Shown here: positions 8,605 through 16,366 of the stretch, in pieces
Layout of the letters: every line of letters begins with the position of its first letter
Numbering within the stretch: position 1 is the first letter of the stretch
DNA from: Amycolatopsis sp. FDAARGOS 1241
GTDB lineage: Bacteria; Actinomycetota; Actinomycetes; Mycobacteriales; Pseudonocardiaceae
Direction of reading: 5' to 3'
Assembly (NCBI RefSeq): GCF_016889705.1
Contig: NZ_CP069526.1
Location: 2,170,001 to 2,234,000, forward strand
DNA length: 64,000 nt
Notes under the pieces: model-generated
Databases searched by the model: none
What the model was told of the DNA's origin: nothing
Seen by the model: the letters and a program-made list of their open reading frames with translations, nothing else
Position numbers and translations under genes: made by a program

Positions 8605-9863
8605 CTTCGGTTTCCTCACGGGGAGAACAGCTCCGGCCGAAACTGCCGCCCGCCTTCAGCCGGCTCTGGTCCGCCGCCACGATTTCGATGCTCGGGGACG
8701 GGGCGTACCAAGCGGCGCTGCCGTTGCTGGCCGTCGCGTTGAGCAGTGATCCCGTGGTGATCAGCCTGGTGTCCGTGGCGATGGTCCTGCCGCACCTCGT
8801 CGTCGGTGTCGTGGCGGGTGCGCTGGTGGACCGGTGGGAGCGGCGGCGCACGATGTGGGTTTCCGACCTCGCGCAGGCGGCGCTGCTGGCGCTCACGGTG
8901 GTGGCCGGCGCGTTCGGGCTGCTGGGCATCCCGGCGCTGCTGGCGCTGGCGTTCCTCGCGGGAACGGGCCAGCTCTTCTTCGAGGTTGCTTCGCAGGCGT
9001 ACTTGCCTGACCTGCTGGGCCGCGACCAGACGTTGCTGCGGCGGGCCAACGGGCGCCTACGCGGCGCGTCCACGGCCGCCGGGCAGTTCGCCGGGCCGCC
9101 GTTGGGGAGTTTCCTGTTCTCGTTTGCGCGGACGGTGCCCTTCGTGGTCGACGCGGTGTCGTTCGCGCTGAGCGCACTGCTGATCCGGACATTGCCGCCG
9201 GCGCCGGTTCCCGAGCGTGCGCCGGGCACATCGGTGTGGGCCGACGCGCGTGAGGGCTTCCGCTACGTCGTGCACGACAAGTTGTTGCTGGGCCTCGCGT
9301 TGCGCCCGGCGGTCGGCAACTTCGCCTTCGGCGCGGTGGGGGCCGTACTGGTGCTGTTCGCGCGGGACGCGCTGGGACTCACCGCCGTCGGCTACGGCTT
9401 CCTGCTCGCCGCTGAGGCGGTCGGCGGGCTACTGGGCGCGATGGTCGTGTCGGGACCGCTCGAGAAGCTCGTCGGCACCGGCACGGCGCTCACGCTGACG
9501 GCTGTCGTGGAGGGCGGGTCGATCCTCGCCTTCGGGCTCGTGCGCAACCCGTGGCTGGCGGGCGCGCTGTTCGCGCTGTGCGGCTGCGGCATGGCGACGA
9601 CGATGGTGCTCGGCTGGTCGCTGCGCCAGGTGATCGTGCCGGCGCGGTTGATGGGCCGCGTCGGCGCCGCGTCCCGATTGGTCGCGCTCTCCGCCGGCCC
9701 GCTGGGCGCGATCCTGGGCGGCTGGCTGGCTTCGGGTGCGGGCTTGCGGGCGCCCTACGTCGCCGGTGGTGTGGTCCTGCTGACGATGACCGCGGTGACG
9801 ATGAGCATGACGAGCAATGCCAAGGTGAAAGCCGCGCTCGCGCGGTCCACAGTGGACGGCTAG
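8601..9863 (+). CDS. MFS exporter (MFS_3/enterobactin-exporter-like)
   Basis: 420 residues with about 12 hydrophobic segments. The cytoplasmic loop VDRWERRRTMWVSDLAQ after segments 2-3 is typical of the MFS_3 drug/siderophore exporter group, as is the segment starting LLGLALRPAVGNFAFGA. The GTG start overlaps the regulator stop (GTGA), giving translational coupling. The substrate is unknown; drug or toxin efflux under the ArsR-like regulator is the simplest idea. Its stop codon TAG (9861-9863) lies in the 7-bp sequence CGGCTAG, which recurs at the far end of the following insertion element. Confidence 0.85.
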   Translation: MTSVSSRGEQLRPKLPPAFSRLWSAATISMLGDGAYQAALPLLAVALSSDPVVISLVSVAMVLPHLVVGVVAGALVDRWERRRTMWVSDLAQAALLALTVVAGAFGLLGIPALLALAFLAGTGQLFFEVASQAYLPDLLGRDQTLLRRANGRLRGASTAAGQFAGPPLGSFLFSFARTVPFVVDAVSFALSALLIRTLPPAPVPERAPGTSVWADAREGFRYVVHDKLLLGLALRPAVGNFAFGAVGAVLVLFARDALGLTAVGYGFLLAAEAVGGLLGAMVVSGPLEKLVGTGTALTLTAVVEGGSILAFGLVRNPWLAGALFALCGCGMATTMVLGWSLRQVIVPARLMGRVGAASRLVALSAGPLGAILGGWLASGAGLRAPYVAGGVVLLTMTAVTMSMTSNAKVKAALARSTVDG

Positions 9864-9867
9864 GTTA

Positions 9868-9878
9868 GGTGTCCGGGA
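9868..9878 (+). repeat. Left terminal inverted repeat of the IS481-type element
   Basis: GGTGTCCGGGA is the exact reverse complement of 12522-12532 and lies just after the MFS exporter stop. Confidence 0.7.
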
Positions 9879-9978
9879 CGTTTCCCGGGTTGAGTGGGTG
9901 ACGGCCTGTCGGGCGGGCAGGTGAAGGCCTCCGGTTGTGAAGTGGGTCCAGGAACCGCTTCATCGACCGGAGGCCGTC

Positions 9979-10565
9979 GTGTCCCACCCGACCCTGACCC
10001 CGCGAACCCGGCTACGGCTGGCTCGCCTGGTCGTCGAGCAGCGCTGGACCTGCGCGGCGGCGGCGAAGATGTTCATGGTCGCTGCCAAGACCGCCGCGAA
10101 GCGGGCTGAGCGGTACCGGCACGGCACGAAGGCGAAGCGGGGATGATCGATCGCAGCTCGCGTCCGCACCACAGCCCGGCCGGCACCCTCGGCCCGGCGG
10201 TGCGGGCGATCGTGCGGCTGCGATGGCGGCACCGACTCGGCCCGGTCCAGATCGGTGGCAGGCTCGGACTGCCCGCATCGACGGTGTGCCGAACTTGGTG
10301 ACGTCGACATGGATCAGTGAACCGGGATGGTCGTGCTCGTAGCGGCGCAGCGGTTCGCCGGTGACCCGGTCGATCCGGCACAACCGGTTGATTCGGCAGC
10401 GCACCAGTACCGCGTGAACAAGCAGCCACGCCCGGCCTGCCCGCGGCGCGGACCGCAAACCGTGCACCGGCACCGCCTTCCTCCTGGCACCGTGCCATCA
10501 CCTGGTCTGCCGCCCGCGGAGGGTTTGCCGCCCGCGGAGTGACCGTCGAACGAGTCCTGTCCGAC
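9979..10565 (+). pseudogene. IS481-family transposase, N-terminal and central fragments
   Basis: A GTG at 9979 after GGAGG opens a frame with the family helix-turn-helix region (LTPRTRLRLARLVVEQRW), which stops at 10146. A shifted frame continues with RSSRPHHSP and LGPVQIGGRLGLPASTV to about 10290. The next 120 or so bases (about 10290-10412) match the transposase on the opposite strand (NRLCRIDRVTGEPLRRYEHD and HVDVTKFG), so this piece is inverted. Plus-strand homology resumes at about 10440 (TAFLL, FAARGVTVERVLSD) and is cut at 10565 by the IS110 element. Roughly 60 residues of core, including part of the DDE region, are missing. Confidence 0.75.
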
Positions 10566-10863
10566 ATTCAAGCTGGGTGTGCGGCGTTGAGCCTGTCTCG
10601 TCGGCCGGCGGGAGGGATCGGGGTCGTCCGGCACCCGCCTGTGAACGTTGTTTGACCGAGTGGAGCGCTGCGCGACTCCTTGCCTGTTGACCATGCTGGC
10701 GGGCGGGGCCACTGCCGGAGTTCGAGATGCCCTGTTAGGAACCCGGTGACCATGTCCTGATCGAGGCGGATGTGGATCCCTGTTAGCGAATGTCTGGTGC
10801 GGCTCGGACTCCCACGGCGGTGCGGCGGCCGGATCCGAATTCACGCGAGCAAGGGAGCCGGCA
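10566..10863 (+). ncRNA. Candidate bridge-RNA region of the IS110 element
   Basis: This is the non-coding left end, where IS110-group elements (for example IS621) encode the bridge RNA that pairs with target and donor DNA. TTAGGAAC occurs here at 10735-10742 and again at the element's right terminus (12259-12266). CCCTGTTAG occurs twice (10730-10738 and 10778-10786), and GAATG shortly after the second copy could pair with the left-end bases ATTC. These fit donor-guide segments. The RNA and its boundaries are inferred from family knowledge and these short matches; folding was not computed. Confidence 0.4.
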
Positions 10864-12252
10864 TTGATCGTTCGGATGGGCATCGACCTCGCGGTCCGCG
10901 CGCAGCACCAAGCCAGCATGGCCGACGAGCAGGGACGCGTGCTCTGGTCCGGGCACCGTTTCCGCACCCGCAGCGAGGAACTGGATCGGTTGTGGGCACG
11001 GCTGCCCGACGGCGTCACGGCTGCGGAGGTGACGGTCGTGATGGAGCCGACCCGCAACGCGTGGGTTCCGTTGGCCGCGTGGTTTCGCCGACGGGGCGCG
11101 ACGGTGGTGCTGGTGTCCGCAGAGCGGTCGGCGGATCTGCGCGCCTACTACGCCAAACACACCAAGAGCGACCGGATGGACTCGGTCCTGCTGGCCCGGC
11201 TGCCGTTGCTGCACCCCGAAGGACTCCATCCCGAGCGGGGCACGGGGCCGGGCGATCCGCTGCGGCGCGCGACGAAACTGCACTCCACGCTGGTCCAGCG
11301 CCGCACCGCCGGCCTCGCCCGGCTCGATGCGCTGCTGGAGATCCTGGGACCGGACTGGCATGCCGCCCTCAGCGGCGATCTGGCGAACAAGACTCCGCTG
11401 CGGTTCCTCGCCGCCGGCTACGCCGACCCACACGCCGTCCGTCGCCTCGGCCGTGCGCGGTTGGCCCGATTCTTCTACCGGCACTCCCGCGGCGCCTGGG
11501 GCGACCCGGAAGCCGACAGGGTCCTGGCCGCAGCCGCCGCGACCACCGAATTGTGGGGCGAGGAACTGGCCTTTGCCGAGCTGGCCGACGACATCGCCGT
11601 CGAAGCCCGCCTCGCGCTGGCGATCACCGATGAAATCAAAGATGTCGACGAACGTATCGCCGTCCTGGTCGCCGAACGTGACCCCGAAGGGATCATCACC
11701 TCCGCGCCCGGCGTCGGACCCGTGACCGGGGCAGTCATTCTCGGACGGCTCGGCAACGTCAACCGGTTCTCGTCCTTGGCAGCAGTCCGCGGTTTCAGCG
11801 GCCTTATTCCGTCGCTGAACGCGTCCGGCGTCTCCGGCAGCCACGGCGGCCCGACCAAACGCGGCGACGCCCTGCTCCGCGAAGCATTGTTCATGGCCGC
11901 CAGCCAGGCGCGCCGCCACGACCCCACCTTGGCCGCGAAGTATCACCGGCTGATGGTCGAAGCCGGCAAGCACCACAACTCTGCGCTCTGCCACATCGCA
12001 ACCACCCTGCTGACCCGCATCGCATCATGCTGGAAAAACCACACGCCCTACCAGCTGCGCGACGTCAACGGCACACCCGTCACCGCGATCCAAGCCGGCG
12101 ACATCATCGCCCAGCGATACACCGTTCCGGAAGACATTCGCCGATCACACAGGACAACCGGAGTGGGGACGGGCCAGCGAAACAAGAAGTCGCCAAGCGC
12201 TCCATCGACCGGCCCGTCCAACACCCACGCTAAACCCCACCAAGCGGCTTGA
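10864..12252 (+). CDS. IS110-family transposase/recombinase
   Basis: 462 residues from TTG 10864 (AGGGAG 6 nt upstream); ATG 10876 is the alternative. The N-terminal RuvC-like DEDD domain shows Asp8 (GIDLA), Glu61 (VMEPT), Asp103 and Asp106 (KSDRMDS). The C-terminal transposase_20 domain has APGVGPVTGAVILGRLG, then SGSHGGPTKRGDALLREALF, which holds the family Ser. It is a full-length frame without stops, so the element may still be active. It is flanked by interrupted IS481 sequence on both sides. Confidence 0.93.
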   Translation: MIVRMGIDLAVRAQHQASMADEQGRVLWSGHRFRTRSEELDRLWARLPDGVTAAEVTVVMEPTRNAWVPLAAWFRRRGATVVLVSAERSADLRAYYAKHTKSDRMDSVLLARLPLLHPEGLHPERGTGPGDPLRRATKLHSTLVQRRTAGLARLDALLEILGPDWHAALSGDLANKTPLRFLAAGYADPHAVRRLGRARLARFFYRHSRGAWGDPEADRVLAAAAATTELWGEELAFAELADDIAVEARLALAITDEIKDVDERIAVLVAERDPEGIITSAPGVGPVTGAVILGRLGNVNRFSSLAAVRGFSGLIPSLNASGVSGSHGGPTKRGDALLREALFMAASQARRHDPTLAAKYHRLMVEAGKHHNSALCHIATTLLTRIASCWKNHTPYQLRDVNGTPVTAIQAGDIIAQRYTVPEDIRRSHRTTGVGTGQRNKKSPSAPSTGPSNTHAKPHQAA

Positions 12253-12268
12253 CATCCCTTAGGAACGC

Positions 12269-12540
12269 AACGGTGGCGCCTACCGCTCCCGCCTCTGGCG
12301 CGACATATGCACCGAGCTGGGTATCACCCCGAAACGGACCCACCCCTACCGACCCCAGACCGACGGAAACTCCAACGCTTCCACCGCACCCCGGCCGAAG
12401 GCCGGGCCTACACCCGTTTCTACCCGAGCGAACAGCAGCGCTACTGGCTCCACTTCTACAGTCAGCACCGAGCCCACAGCGCCATCGGAGGCCACCCACC
12501 GATCACCCGACTGACCAACCTTCCCGGACACCGCGGCTAG
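12269..12540 (+). pseudogene. IS481-family transposase, C-terminal fragment
   Basis: It resumes exactly where the upstream fragment stops: NGGAYRSRLWRD, then LGITPKRTHPYRPQTDGN. A frameshift at about 12370 leads into RFHRTPAEGRAYTRFYPSEQ, HRAHSAIGGHPPITRLTNLPG and the stop at 12538-12540. This is the usual IS481 C-terminus. The right inverted repeat overlaps its last codons, and its stop TAG overlaps the stop of the convergent gntR gene. Confidence 0.75.
12522..12532 (-). repeat. Right terminal inverted repeat of the IS481-type element
   Basis: TCCCGGACACC is the exact reverse complement of 9868-9878. Confidence 0.7.
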
Positions 12541-13205
12541 AGCTCCGCCAGCAACCGGCGCCGCGCCGAGTCGACGTGGTCGGCGGCGACGCGGTCGAGT
12601 TCGGCGACGTCGCCGTCGCGGATCAGGGCGGCCAGTTCGCGGTGTTCCGCAACCACGCGCGAGCGGTACTGCGAGTGCCCGAGCGACACGCGTTGCAGCT
12701 GGAACAGGAACACCTGTGAGCGCACGGCGTGCCACGCCTGCGTGAGCCTGCCGTTGCCCGCGGCGTCGTAGACGCGGTCGTGGAACGCGATGTCGAGCGC
12801 CAGCAGCCGCGGGCCGGCCGCGCCTTCGTCCACTTCGGACGCCAGGGAGGACACGAGGTCGTCGAGGGCGGTCAGGTCGGCGGCCGAGGCGTGGGCGCGG
12901 GCGGTGGTCGCGGCGAGCCGGTCCAGGGCCGCGCGCACGGAGTAGACCTCTTCGACGTCGGCGGGCGTCACCTCGACGACGGTGGTCGGGCGGTGCCAGC
13001 CGCCGCGCACGAGGCCCTCGCGGGCGAGCAGCCCGAGGCCCTCCCGCACCGAGCCGCGGCTCACCTCGAGCGACGCGGCGAGCTCGACCTCGCGCAGCGG
13101 CGCGCCGGGCGGGAAATGACCGGCGAAGATCGCGTCACGCACGCGGTCGCTCGCTTCCTCGGCCAGGCCGCGCCGCGCCGCCTTCCGCAGCGGTGTGGCG
13201 TCCAT
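12537..13205 (-). CDS. GntR family transcriptional regulator (FadR/FCD type)
   Basis: 222 residues. The N-terminal winged helix (about 10-75) contains PPGAPLREVELAASLEVSRGSVREGLGLLAREGLV, the classic GntR motif. The C-terminal FCD domain (about 85-215) has the metal/ligand-site pattern: an Arg/Asp helix (VRAALDRLA), AFHDRVYDAAGN and a late EHRELAALIRDGD. It probably senses a small organic acid. The stop codon overlaps the end of the IS481 element but the protein length is normal. It is divergent from the VOC-SDR pair, with a small palindrome in the 67-bp space, so it probably regulates that pair. Confidence 0.88.
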   Translation of the reverse strand: MDATPLRKAARRGLAEEASDRVRDAIFAGHFPPGAPLREVELAASLEVSRGSVREGLGLLAREGLVRGGWHRPTTVVEVTPADVEEVYSVRAALDRLAATTARAHASAADLTALDDLVSSLASEVDEGAAGPRLLALDIAFHDRVYDAAGNGRLTQAWHAVRSQVFLFQLQRVSLGHSQYRSRVVAEHRELAALIRDGDVAELDRVAADHVDSARRRLLAEL

Positions 13206-13210
13206 CGGTC

Positions 13211-13222
13211 AATGTTGACATT
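13211..13222. promoter_or_regulatory. Candidate GntR operator
   Basis: AATGT-TG-ACATT, a 12-bp palindrome with 5-bp arms, lies 6 bp upstream of the gntR start and 51 bp upstream of the VOC gene. Size and position suit a FadR-type dimer. Confidence 0.45.
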
Positions 13223-13272
13223 CGGACATGAGCACCTCAAGGTGGGGGCACCCCATCAGCGAAGGAGAACCC

Positions 13273-13689
13273 ATGCGCCCCGCGTTCCACCTCGCCATCC
13301 CGGTCGACGACCTGACCCGCGCTCGCGAGTTCTACGGCGGCGTGCTGGGGCTCGAGGAGGGCCGTTCGGCGGACGCTTGGGTCGACTGGAACTTCCACGG
13401 CCACCAGGTCGTCACGCATGTGGTGGCGGGCGCACGCGCCGAAGCCGGCCGCAACCCCGTCGATGGCCACGACGTGCCGGTGCCGCACTTCGGCCTGGTC
13501 CTCGACGTCGACGCGTTCCACGACCTCGCCGGCCGCCTGCGCGGCGCGGGCACCGAGTTCGTGATCGAGCCGTACCAGCGCTTCGCCGGCGAGCCGGGGG
13601 AGCAGTGGACGATGTTCCTGCACGACCCGGCCGGCAACGCACTGGAGTTCAAGGCGTTCCGCGACCAAGCACAGCTGTTCGCGAAGTGA
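13273..13689 (+). CDS. VOC (glyoxalase/bleomycin-resistance/dioxygenase) superfamily protein
   Basis: 138 residues with the two beta-alpha-beta-beta-beta modules of the fold. [23 protein letters not shown] at the N-terminus carries the first metal His, PHFGLVLD the second, and NALEFKAF the metal Glu, so a metal site seems intact. The ATG at 13273 follows AAGGAG; the longer frame to 13228 has no ribosome site. It overlaps the SDR gene by GTGA. The reaction is unknown: isomerase, dioxygenase or lyase chemistry are all possible. Control by the divergent GntR regulator is likely. Confidence 0.8.
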   Translation: MRPAFHLAIPVDDLTRAREFYGGVLGLEEGRSADAWVDWNFHGHQVVTHVVAGARAEAGRNPVDGHDVPVPHFGLVLDVDAFHDLAGRLRGAGTEFVIEPYQRFAGEPGEQWTMFLHDPAGNALEFKAFRDQAQLFAK

Positions 13690-14429
13690 ACGTCCTCGTC
13701 ACCGGCGGGTCCCGCGGCATCGGCCGCGCGATCGCCCGCGCCTTCGCCGCCCGGGGTGACCGGGTTGCCGTCCACTACGGATCGAACGCCGATGCGGCCG
13801 AGGAGACTCTGGCTTCGCTGCCGGGCGAGGGCCACGTCGTCCTCGGCGGTGATCTCGGCGATGCGGGTGCGGCGCAACGGATCGCGGACACCGCCGAGGA
13901 GCTGCTGGGCGGGGTCGACGTGCTCGTGAACAACGCCGCCGTCGGCACCACCCCGGAGACGTCGACGCCTGTCGAGAGCATCGGTTACGAGCACTGGCAA
14001 GAGGTCTGGCGGCGCACGCTCGACGTCAACCTGCTCGGCGCGGCCAACGTCTCGTTCCACGTCGCGCGCCACCTCATCGCGCGCGGGGCGCCGGGGCGCA
14101 TCGTGAACGTCGGGTCGCGCGGCGCGTTCCGCGGCGAACCCGAGCACCCGGCGTACGGCGCGAGCAAGGCCGCGCTGCACGCGCTCGGCCAGTCGCTCGC
14201 GGTGGCGCTGGCGCCGCACGGGATCTCGGTGACGTCGGTGGCGCCCGGGTTCACGGCGACCGAACGCGTCGCGCACCGGATCACCGCCGCCGTGCGCGAG
14301 CAGAGCCCGTTCGGCCGGGTGGGGGAGCCCGAGGAGATCGCGGCCGCCGTCGTGTTCCTCGCTTCGGCGGAGGCGACGTGGGCGTCGGGCGCGATCCTCG
14401 ACCTGAACGGCGCGTCGTACCTGCGCTGA
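13686..14429 (+). CDS. SDR family NAD(P)-dependent oxidoreductase
   Basis: 247 residues, a classical short-chain dehydrogenase. The cofactor motif [10 protein letters not shown] is at the N-terminus, NNAAV near residue 80, a Ser in VNVGSRG, and YGASKAAL gives the catalytic Tyr-x3-Lys. The Arg after the Gly-rich motif suggests NADPH preference, as in FabG-like enzymes. The GTG start overlaps the VOC stop (GTGA), so both are made from one message. The substrate is unknown. The VOC-SDR pair next to a GntR regulator suggests a small catabolic unit. Confidence 0.87.
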   Translation: MNVLVTGGSRGIGRAIARAFAARGDRVAVHYGSNADAAEETLASLPGEGHVVLGGDLGDAGAAQRIADTAEELLGGVDVLVNNAAVGTTPETSTPVESIGYEHWQEVWRRTLDVNLLGAANVSFHVARHLIARGAPGRIVNVGSRGAFRGEPEHPAYGASKAALHALGQSLAVALAPHGISVTSVAPGFTATERVAHRITAAVREQSPFGRVGEPEEIAAAVVFLASAEATWASGAILDLNGASYLR

Positions 14430-14456
14430 GACGCTGAGATGCTGAGGCGCTGAGGT
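14425..14456 (+). repeat. Four tandem copies of GCTGAGNN
   Basis: Copies start at 14425, 14433, 14441 and 14449, exactly 8 bp apart, and overlap the SDR stop codon. A further partial copy (CCTGAG) follows at 14461. They lie between the SDR and LCP genes. Confidence 0.7.
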
Positions 14457-14508
14457 GTGACCTGAGTCACGCGTGCAGCAGGCGGGGGTGCGAAAACGTC
14501 GGTAGGGC

Positions 14509-15909
14509 GTGCGGATCGCAGGGAAGATCGTCGTCTCGGCGCTGGCGTTGGTGGTGTTCACCGGCACGGCGTACGGATACACGACGCTGAGCTCGCTCGA
14601 TGACGTCACGCGCAGCAGCGTGATCGACGCGGGCAAGGAACCCGCCCCGGGTGAGCAGCCGGCCGACGGCTCGCTCGACATCCTGCTCGTCGGCCGCGAC
14701 TCGCGGACCGACCAGCAGGGCAACCCGCTGCCGCCGGACGTGCTGCGCGAACTCCGGGCCGGACCCAACGGCGACGACCTCACCGACACGCTGATCGTGC
14801 TGCGTATCCCGAACGGGCAGCAGGCCGTGAAGGCGTTCTCGATCCCGCGCGACACCTACGTGTCGATGCCGGGCGGGAAGGGCAAGATCAACGCCGCGTA
14901 CGGCCGCGCGAAGGCCGTGGAGGCACAGAAGCTGCGTGCTGCCGGGGAGACGGACCAGGACAAGATCGAGCAGGAGTCGTTGACGGCCGCGCGCCGCGGC
15001 ACGCGCCAGGCCGTCGAAGACCTCACCGGCGCGACGATCGACCACTTCGCCGAGGTCAACCTGCTGAGCTTCTACGAGATCAGCAGGGCCGTCGGCGGGG
15101 TCGAGGTGTGCCTGAAAGCGCCGTCGGTCGATCGCGACTCCGGCGCCAACTTCCCGGCGGGGCCGCAAAAGATCTCCGGCGCCGCGGCGCTCGCCTTCGT
15201 GCGCGAGCGCAAACCCCTGCCCCACGGCGACATCGACCGCGTCCGGCGGCAGCAGGTGTTCCTCGCTTCGCTGGCGCACCAGGTGCTCTCGGCCGGCACG
15301 CTGAGCAACCCGGGCACGATCGGCGACCTCATCGACGCGGTGAAGAAGTCCGTGGTGCTCGACGATTCGTGGAACCTGCTGGATTTCGCGGGCCGGCTGC
15401 GCGGCATCTCCGGCGGCGGCATCCAGTTCGCGACGATCCCGATCGTGAACCCCGACTACCGCTACAGCAAGAGCGATCCGCGAGCGACGGCGGTGCAGGT
15501 GGATCCCGCGCAGGTCAAGGCGTTCGCCGCGGGGCTCATCGGTGCCGCGCCGGCCCCGTCGGCAGGCCCGGTCGTCGACGTTTCCAACGCGGGCGACTCG
15601 GCGGGCCTGGCCTCGCGCGTTGCGGAGGTGTTGAAGGACAAGGGGTTTGCGTCGGGCAAGACCGGCAACACGACGCCACGCCGGACCTCACTGGTGCGTT
15701 ACGGTCCGGCGCTGGCCACCCAGGGCGCGGCGGTGGCGAAGCTCCTGGGGGGTCTCGCCACCGCCGAATCCGCCGACGTGCCGCCCGGCCACATCGAAGT
15801 CGTCCTCGGCGAGGTCTACGCCGGCCCCGGTACGAGCACCGGTGGCGGCGGCGCGGCGCCCGCGGGGGACCCGCCGATCACCTCGGCGGGCCAGAACTGC
15901 GTCGACTGA
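14509..15909 (+). CDS. LytR-CpsA-Psr (LCP) family cell-wall glycopolymer ligase
   Basis: 466 residues. One N-terminal membrane helix (about 4-24) anchors an extracytoplasmic catalytic domain. The LCP core shows DILLVGRDSR, DTLIVLRIP, AFSIPRDTYV and the catalytic-site Arg/Asp region FVRERKPLPHGDIDRVRRQQ. These enzymes move lipid-linked polymers such as arabinogalactan or wall acids onto peptidoglycan. A LytR_C domain follows (about 345-430: VDVSNAGDSAGLASRVAEVLKD) and a Gly-rich tail ends the protein. The GTG start has a weak ribosome site (GTAGGG). It seems to be a single gene; VanZ follows 42 bp later. Confidence 0.9.
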   Translation: MRIAGKIVVSALALVVFTGTAYGYTTLSSLDDVTRSSVIDAGKEPAPGEQPADGSLDILLVGRDSRTDQQGNPLPPDVLRELRAGPNGDDLTDTLIVLRIPNGQQAVKAFSIPRDTYVSMPGGKGKINAAYGRAKAVEAQKLRAAGETDQDKIEQESLTAARRGTRQAVEDLTGATIDHFAEVNLLSFYEISRAVGGVEVCLKAPSVDRDSGANFPAGPQKISGAAALAFVRERKPLPHGDIDRVRRQQVFLASLAHQVLSAGTLSNPGTIGDLIDAVKKSVVLDDSWNLLDFAGRLRGISGGGIQFATIPIVNPDYRYSKSDPRATAVQVDPAQVKAFAAGLIGAAPAPSAGPVVDVSNAGDSAGLASRVAEVLKDKGFASGKTGNTTPRRTSLVRYGPALATQGAAVAKLLGGLATAESADVPPGHIEVVLGEVYAGPGTSTGGGGAAPAGDPPITSAGQNCVD

Positions 15910-15951
15910 TCCGGTGGCGGGCCGGGAGCCCGGTCCTGGTTGACTGGACCG

Positions 15952-16353
15952 ATGCGATCACGGCCCCGCGCGCTACTCGCCATTGCGGTGTTCGGGGTGC
16001 TCACGGTGACGCTGTGTCCGGGGCACCTGGCGCCGCCCGAGAACGTGAACCTGGTGCCGTTCGCGGGGATCGTCGACGAGGCCGTCAACGTCAGCGCGCC
16101 GATCGGGGTGCTCAACAACGCCGGCAACGTGCTGCTCTTCGTGCCGCTCGGCTTCCTCGCCGCTTTCGCCACGCGACGGCGCGCCGCGATCGTCCCCGTG
16201 CTCGCCGGGTTCTCGGCCGCCATCGAAGCGGCCCAGTACTTCGTGGGGCGCAGCGCGGACGTCGACGACGTGCTGCTCAACACCCTCGGCGCGGCGCTCG
16301 GCGTCGCGCTCACCGCGGTGGTCCGGTCACGCGCTCGCAAGACCAGCGCGTGA
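15952..16353 (+). CDS. VanZ-like membrane protein
   Basis: 133 residues with four hydrophobic segments (about 7-23, 48-66, 72-88 and 100-118). NLVPF near residue 30, GNVLLFVPLGFLAA and the DVDDVLLNTLGAALG motif are diagnostic of the VanZ family (PF04892), named after a teicoplanin-resistance protein. The molecular role in most members is unknown. The ATG at 15952 is preferred to TTG 15940. No vancomycin-resistance genes are nearby, so resistance should not be assumed; closeness to the LCP ligase hints at the envelope. Confidence 0.85.
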   Translation: MRSRPRALLAIAVFGVLTVTLCPGHLAPPENVNLVPFAGIVDEAVNVSAPIGVLNNAGNVLLFVPLGFLAAFATRRRAAIVPVLAGFSAAIEAAQYFVGRSADVDDVLLNTLGAALGVALTAVVRSRARKTSA

Positions 16354-16366
16354 CCGGACCCCGGCA

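Larger units (their letters stand above)
10566..12268 (+). mobile_element. IS110-family insertion sequence
   Basis: The element interrupts the IS481 transposase between codons for VLSD (ending 10565) and NGGAYRSRLW (from 12269), which fixes the ends to within a few bases and gives about 1.70 kb. It contains one recombinase gene (10864-12252), a 298-base non-coding left end and a short right end. As usual for the family, no inverted repeats or target duplication are obvious. The precise core dinucleotide cannot be decided from one copy. Confidence 0.85.
9864..12533. mobile_element. IS481-family element, degenerate, with a nested IS110-family element
   Basis: GGTGTCCGGGA (9868-9878) and TCCCGGACACC (12522-12532) are perfect 11-bp inverted repeats marking the two ends. 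The flanks share CGGCTAG (9857-9863 and 12534-12540), a candidate target duplication. Inside are pieces of an IS481-family transposase in the expected order (N-terminal HTH, catalytic core, C-terminal end), broken by frameshifts, an inverted segment, a deletion and the IS110 insertion. The element cannot move by itself. The exact outer ends are uncertain by a few bases because the sequences outside the inverted repeats do not match perfectly. Confidence 0.75.

Noticed and set aside
10508..10539. 14-bp direct repeat TGCCGCCCGCGGAG as IS110 target duplication
   Set aside because: Both copies lie on the same side of the IS110 insertion and look like an 18-bp tandem duplication within the IS481 remnant.
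15952..16353. VanZ as evidence of glycopeptide resistance
   Set aside because: No vanH, vanA or vanX homologue is in the window and VanZ-like proteins are widespread without resistance.
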